Shown piece after piece: positions 5,796-8,292 of a stretch of DNA of 8,292 bases (positions within the stretch are counted from its first letter, which is position 1; each line of letters opens with the position of its first letter). The stretch is from DATFFO01 sp035250025. GTDB lineage: Bacteria > Actinomycetota > Acidimicrobiia > Spongiisociales > ZC4RG35. The stretch is taken from assembly GCA_035250025.1 (NCBI GenBank), contig DATFFO010000062.1:1-8292 (forward strand), in the 5' to 3' direction. Under the pieces are notes generated by a model that saw only the letters and a list, made by a program, of their open reading frames with translations, was not told the DNA's origin and made no database searches. Made by a program: the position numbers and the translations under genes.

Positions 5796-7235
5796 GTGAA
5801 GATCCTCTTCGTCGCCTCGGAGGTGGCGCCGTTCGCCAAGACCGGCGGCCTGGCTGACGTGGCCGCGTCCCTGCCGCGGGCGCTGGCGGCGCTGGGCCAC
5901 GACGTGAGGCTGGTGATGCCGCTCTACGACCGGGTCCTCGACAACGGCCATCAGCCTCGGCCGGCCGGGCAGATCACCTTCGAGCTCGGCGGGCGCCAGA
6001 TCACCGCCGGCGTGGGACGTCTGGACCTCGAATCGGTCCCCGTGGCGCTCGTCGACGTCCCCGATCTCTACCACCGCGGTGACCTCTACGGCGATGAGTC
6101 CGACGAGGGCCTGCGGTTCGCCGTCCTTTCCGTCGCCGCCTTGGAGCTATGCAGATTGGGGGACTGGTCGCCCGACATCATCCACTGCAACGACTGGCAG
6201 ACCGGCCTCATCCCGCTGTATCTGGGGACCCGTTACGCCGGCGAGCGCCGTTTTGCCGCCACTTCCACAGTGCTGACCATCCACAATCTCGCCTACCAGG
6301 GCAAGTTCCCATCCAGGACCCTCGGCGACCTCGGGCTGCTGGGCCATCGCCACCTCTTCCACCAGGAGCACCTGACCCAGGGGTGGCTGGGATTTCTCGA
6401 AACCGGCCTGATCCATGCCGACATGCTGACAACCGTCAGCCCGACCTATGCCACCGAGATCCTCACTCCGGCGTACGGTGCCGGGCTCGATGGCCTGTTG
6501 CGCCGCCGCGCCGACCATCTGGTGGGCATCCTCAACGGCATAGACGAGACCGTCTGGAATCCCGCCGTCGACCAGCACATCCCCCACCAGTACTCCCAGA
6601 AGACCCTGTGGCGCAAGGAGTGGAACAAGCGCCAGCTTTTGGAGTCGCTCGGCATGCCCTACGAGGAGCACGCCCCGCTCTTCGGCGTCGTCAGCCGTCT
6701 CGTGTCCCAGAAGGGGATCGGCCTCCTTCCCTGGCCGATATCGGGCGTCCTGGAGTCGACCAACTCCCGATTCGTGGCGCTGGGAAGCGGCGAGCCCGAC
6801 ATCGAAGGGCGCCTGCGCTGGCTCACCGACAGATTCCCCGGCCGGGCTCACTTCGTCTCGGGCTACGACGAGCCGCTGGCGCACCAGATAGAGGCGGGGG
6901 CCGACGTCTTCCTGATGCCCTCGCAATACGAGCCGTCGGGCCTGAACCAGATGTACAGCCTCGCCTATGGGACACCGCCCCTCGTCCGCAAGACCGGCGG
7001 CCTCGCCGACACGGTGCACCATTGGCAACCCGCCGCCGGAACCGGGACCGGCTTCGTCTTCGAGAACTTCGACGAGGGCGGGGTGTGGTGGGCGCTGAAT
7101 CAGGCCCTGGAGGCGATGCGTGACTCCACTGGGTGGAAGCGCCTGCAATGGAACGGCATGGCTGTCGACAATTCTTGGGGAGCGCGGGCCAGGGAATACG
7201 AGGCGCTCTACATGGAAATCGGAGGTGAGAGATGA
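5796..7235 (+). CDS. glgA: Glycogen synthase, ADP-glucose type (GT5)
   Basis: 479 residues, close to the 477 of E. coli GlgA. It would transfer glucose from ADP-glucose to the non-reducing end of an alpha-1,4-glucan in the cytoplasm. The N-terminal glucosyltransferase 5 domain opens MKILFVASEVAPFAKTGGLADV, with ADP-glucose-binding Lys15 in KTGGL, then HCNDWQTGLIPLYL (His130). The C-terminal GT1 domain has FGVVSRLVSQKG, GSGEPD, YEPSGLNQMYSLAYGTPPLVRK with the catalytic-site Glu379, and a second KTGGLADTV. This is the classical bacterial GT5 enzyme rather than the GT4 maltosyltransferase GlgM of mycobacteria. The start is GTG with no good Shine-Dalgarno and a -10-like CATAAT 7 nt upstream; AGGAG at 5766-5770 is too distant. 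Residues 312-317 (PWPISG, with a rare ATA codon) look atypical; see findings. Its TGA overlaps the ATG of ligase C. Confidence 0.96.
   Translation: MKILFVASEVAPFAKTGGLADVAASLPRALAALGHDVRLVMPLYDRVLDNGHQPRPAGQITFELGGRQITAGVGRLDLESVPVALVDVPDLYHRGDLYGDESDEGLRFAVLSVAALELCRLGDWSPDIIHCNDWQTGLIPLYLGTRYAGERRFAATSTVLTIHNLAYQGKFPSRTLGDLGLLGHRHLFHQEHLTQGWLGFLETGLIHADMLTTVSPTYATEILTPAYGAGLDGLLRRRADHLVGILNGIDETVWNPAVDQHIPHQYSQKTLWRKEWNKRQLLESLGMPYEEHAPLFGVVSRLVSQKGIGLLPWPISGVLESTNSRFVALGSGEPDIEGRLRWLTDRFPGRAHFVSGYDEPLAHQIEAGADVFLMPSQYEPSGLNQMYSLAYGTPPLVRKTGGLADTVHHWQPAAGTGTGFVFENFDEGGVWWALNQALEAMRDSTGWKRLQWNGMAVDNSWGARAREYEALYMEIGGER
7221..7225 (+). promoter_or_regulatory. Shine-Dalgarno of ligase C inside the glgA 3' end
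   Basis: GGAGG lies 6 nt before the ATG at 7232 and encodes the last Gly-Gly of GlgA. With the ATGA overlap it fixes the ligase C start and indicates translational coupling to glgA. Confidence 0.85.
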
Positions 7236-8292
7236 ACGTGGTGTTCGTCGAGCCGAGCTTTCCTGCCAACCAGAAGCAGTTCGTCCGCGGCCTCAGACAG
7301 GCCGGGGCGTCGGTGATCGGCGTGGGGGAACGCCCACGCCACAGCCTCGGCCCCGACGTGGCCGGGTGGCTGGATCATTACGAGGAAGTCGAGTCAGTGG
7401 TCGACGTCGGCTCGCTCGTCGACGCCGTCCGCCGGATCGAGGCGGTCGTCACGGTCGACCGCCTCGAGGCGACTGTCGAAGCCCACGTCGAACCCGCCGC
7501 CATCGCTCGCCAGCACCTCGCCATCCCCGGCACCTCGGCCCGGACGGCCTTCCTGTGCCGGGACAAGCCGACGATGAAGGAGACGCTGCGGGAGGCCGGC
7601 ATCCCCACTGCCGCCTCGGCCGCGGTCCACTCGGCCGAGGATCTCCGGGAATTCGCCACCGCCGTCGGCTATCCGCTGATCGTCAAGCCGAGGTCGGGGG
7701 CGGGGGCTTCGGGAACCGTCAAGATCGACGATGCCGCCGCCCTGGAGGAGACGATCGCTTCCCTGGGTCTCGACCTCGGCGCCTCCGTGGCCGTCGAGGA
7801 GTTCGTCGAGGGCCACGAGGGATTCTGGGACACGATCGCCATCGGGGGCGACGTGGCCCACGAGTTCGTCTCCCACTACTACCCCAACGTCCTCGAGGCG
7901 ATGCGGACCCGTTGGATCTCGCCGCAGTTCATCACCACGAACGAGGTGGAAACCGCCCCCGGCTACCGGGAAGTCATGGCTCTGGGGCGGCGTGTCCTCC
8001 CGGCGCTCGGGATCGAGACCTCGGCCACCCACATGGAGTGGTTTTTCGGCCCCAAGGGTCTGCGCTTTTCCGAGATCGGCTGCCGTCCCCCCGGCGTCGG
8101 CGCCTGGGACCTGTACTCCGCCGCCAACGAGTTCGACATCTACAAGGATTGGGCAATGGCAGTGTGCTGGGGGCGAGTCGACCAGCGCCTCAGCCGCCGC
8201 TACTCCGCCGGCATCATCGCCCTCCGTCCCGACCGGGACGGAACCATCGTCGGCTACGACGGGCTGGAGGTGGTCCAGCACGAAATGAGCCA
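7232..8292 (+). CDS. ATP-grasp superfamily ligase C, 353 residues seen, cut by window edge
   Basis: The ATG at 7232 overlaps the glgA stop (ATGA), and the frame stays open to the window end. The N-terminal domain MNVVFVEPSFPANQKQFVRG aligns with that of ligase B. Core motifs are CRDK (Lys112), GYPLIVKP (Lys152), glycine-rich SGAGASG, VEEF (Glu189-Glu190), THMEW (Glu269) and EIGCRPPGV (Glu281, Arg285). All nucleotide and Mg-site positions are present, so it should be active; only the last roughly 50 residues, judged from A and B, are missing. The middle segment SHYYPNVLEAMRTRWI matches ligase A better than B, so C combines features of both. It is co-transcribed with glgA and presumably acts in the same pathway. 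The carboxylate and acceptor substrates are unknown. Confidence 0.92.
   Translation, partial: MNVVFVEPSFPANQKQFVRGLRQAGASVIGVGERPRHSLGPDVAGWLDHYEEVESVVDVGSLVDAVRRIEAVVTVDRLEATVEAHVEPAAIARQHLAIPGTSARTAFLCRDKPTMKETLREAGIPTAASAAVHSAEDLREFATAVGYPLIVKPRSGAGASGTVKIDDAAALEETIASLGLDLGASVAVEEFVEGHEGFWDTIAIGGDVAHEFVSHYYPNVLEAMRTRWISPQFITTNEVETAPGYREVMALGRRVLPALGIETSATHMEWFFGPKGLRFSEIGCRPPGVGAWDLYSAANEFDIYKDWAMAVCWGRVDQRLSRRYSAGIIALRPDRDGTIVGYDGLEVVQHEMS

Noticed and set aside
4721..5839. Minus-strand open frame of 372 codons
   Set aside because: Shifted-frame shadow of ligase A that also covers the divergent promoter region and the glgA start.
6147..7148. Minus- and plus-strand long frames inside glgA
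   Set aside because: Both are shadows of glgA, which has complete GT5 motifs.
7394..8281. Minus-strand open frame of 295 codons
   Set aside because: Antisense to ligase C, whose ATP-grasp motifs are intact over the whole stretch.

Overview
The window looks like chromosome from a high-GC actinobacterium-type organism, possibly an uncultured or Acidimicrobiia-like lineage; the lineage is an inference. The signs are strongly GC-biased third codon positions, frequent GTG starts, TAnnnT-type -10 elements, and two starts that appear to be leaderless. Coding density is high and the longest gap without a gene is about 100 bp. I see no tRNA, rRNA, IS element, CRISPR array or phage gene.

Left part, minus strand. 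Bases 1-1176 hold the N-terminal 392 codons of a secreted subtilisin-like (S8) protease: signal peptide, I9 propeptide, catalytic Asp and His, and oxyanion Asn. The catalytic Ser lies beyond the window. Next comes a small lipoprotein (1274-1768) with a WSDGSLGCPQPGM motif. Then comes a cluster transcribed leftwards: ATP-grasp ligase A (4513-5718), ATP-grasp ligase B (3216-4430), a 64-residue basic protein joined to B by an ATGA overlap (3025-3219), and a MidA/NDUFAF7-family SAM methyltransferase (1860-3014).

Right part, plus strand. Divergently from ligase A runs a GT5 glycogen synthase, glgA (5796-7235). It overlaps by ATGA a third ATP-grasp ligase, C (7232 to the window end, incomplete). 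Ligases A, B and C are clearly paralogous: RDK, KP-loop, EEF, HMEW and E-x3-RPPG motifs occur at the same residue numbers to within about three positions. They bracket glgA on both sides.

The 77-bp divergent region between ligase A and glgA is the most striking non-coding part. Both genes lack a convincing Shine-Dalgarno and start with GTG 6-7 nt after a -10-like hexamer. In both orientations CCGGCA sits exactly 2 nt upstream of that hexamer, and a further CCGGCA copy lies between them. This suggests shared, mirror-image leaderless promoters controlling one regulon: glgA plus ligase C on one side, ligases A and B plus the small protein and methyltransferase on the other. I recognise no described pathway that combines a glycogen synthase with three such ligases, and this is the best candidate for an uncharacterised system here. 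The ligases' substrate cannot be read from the sequence.
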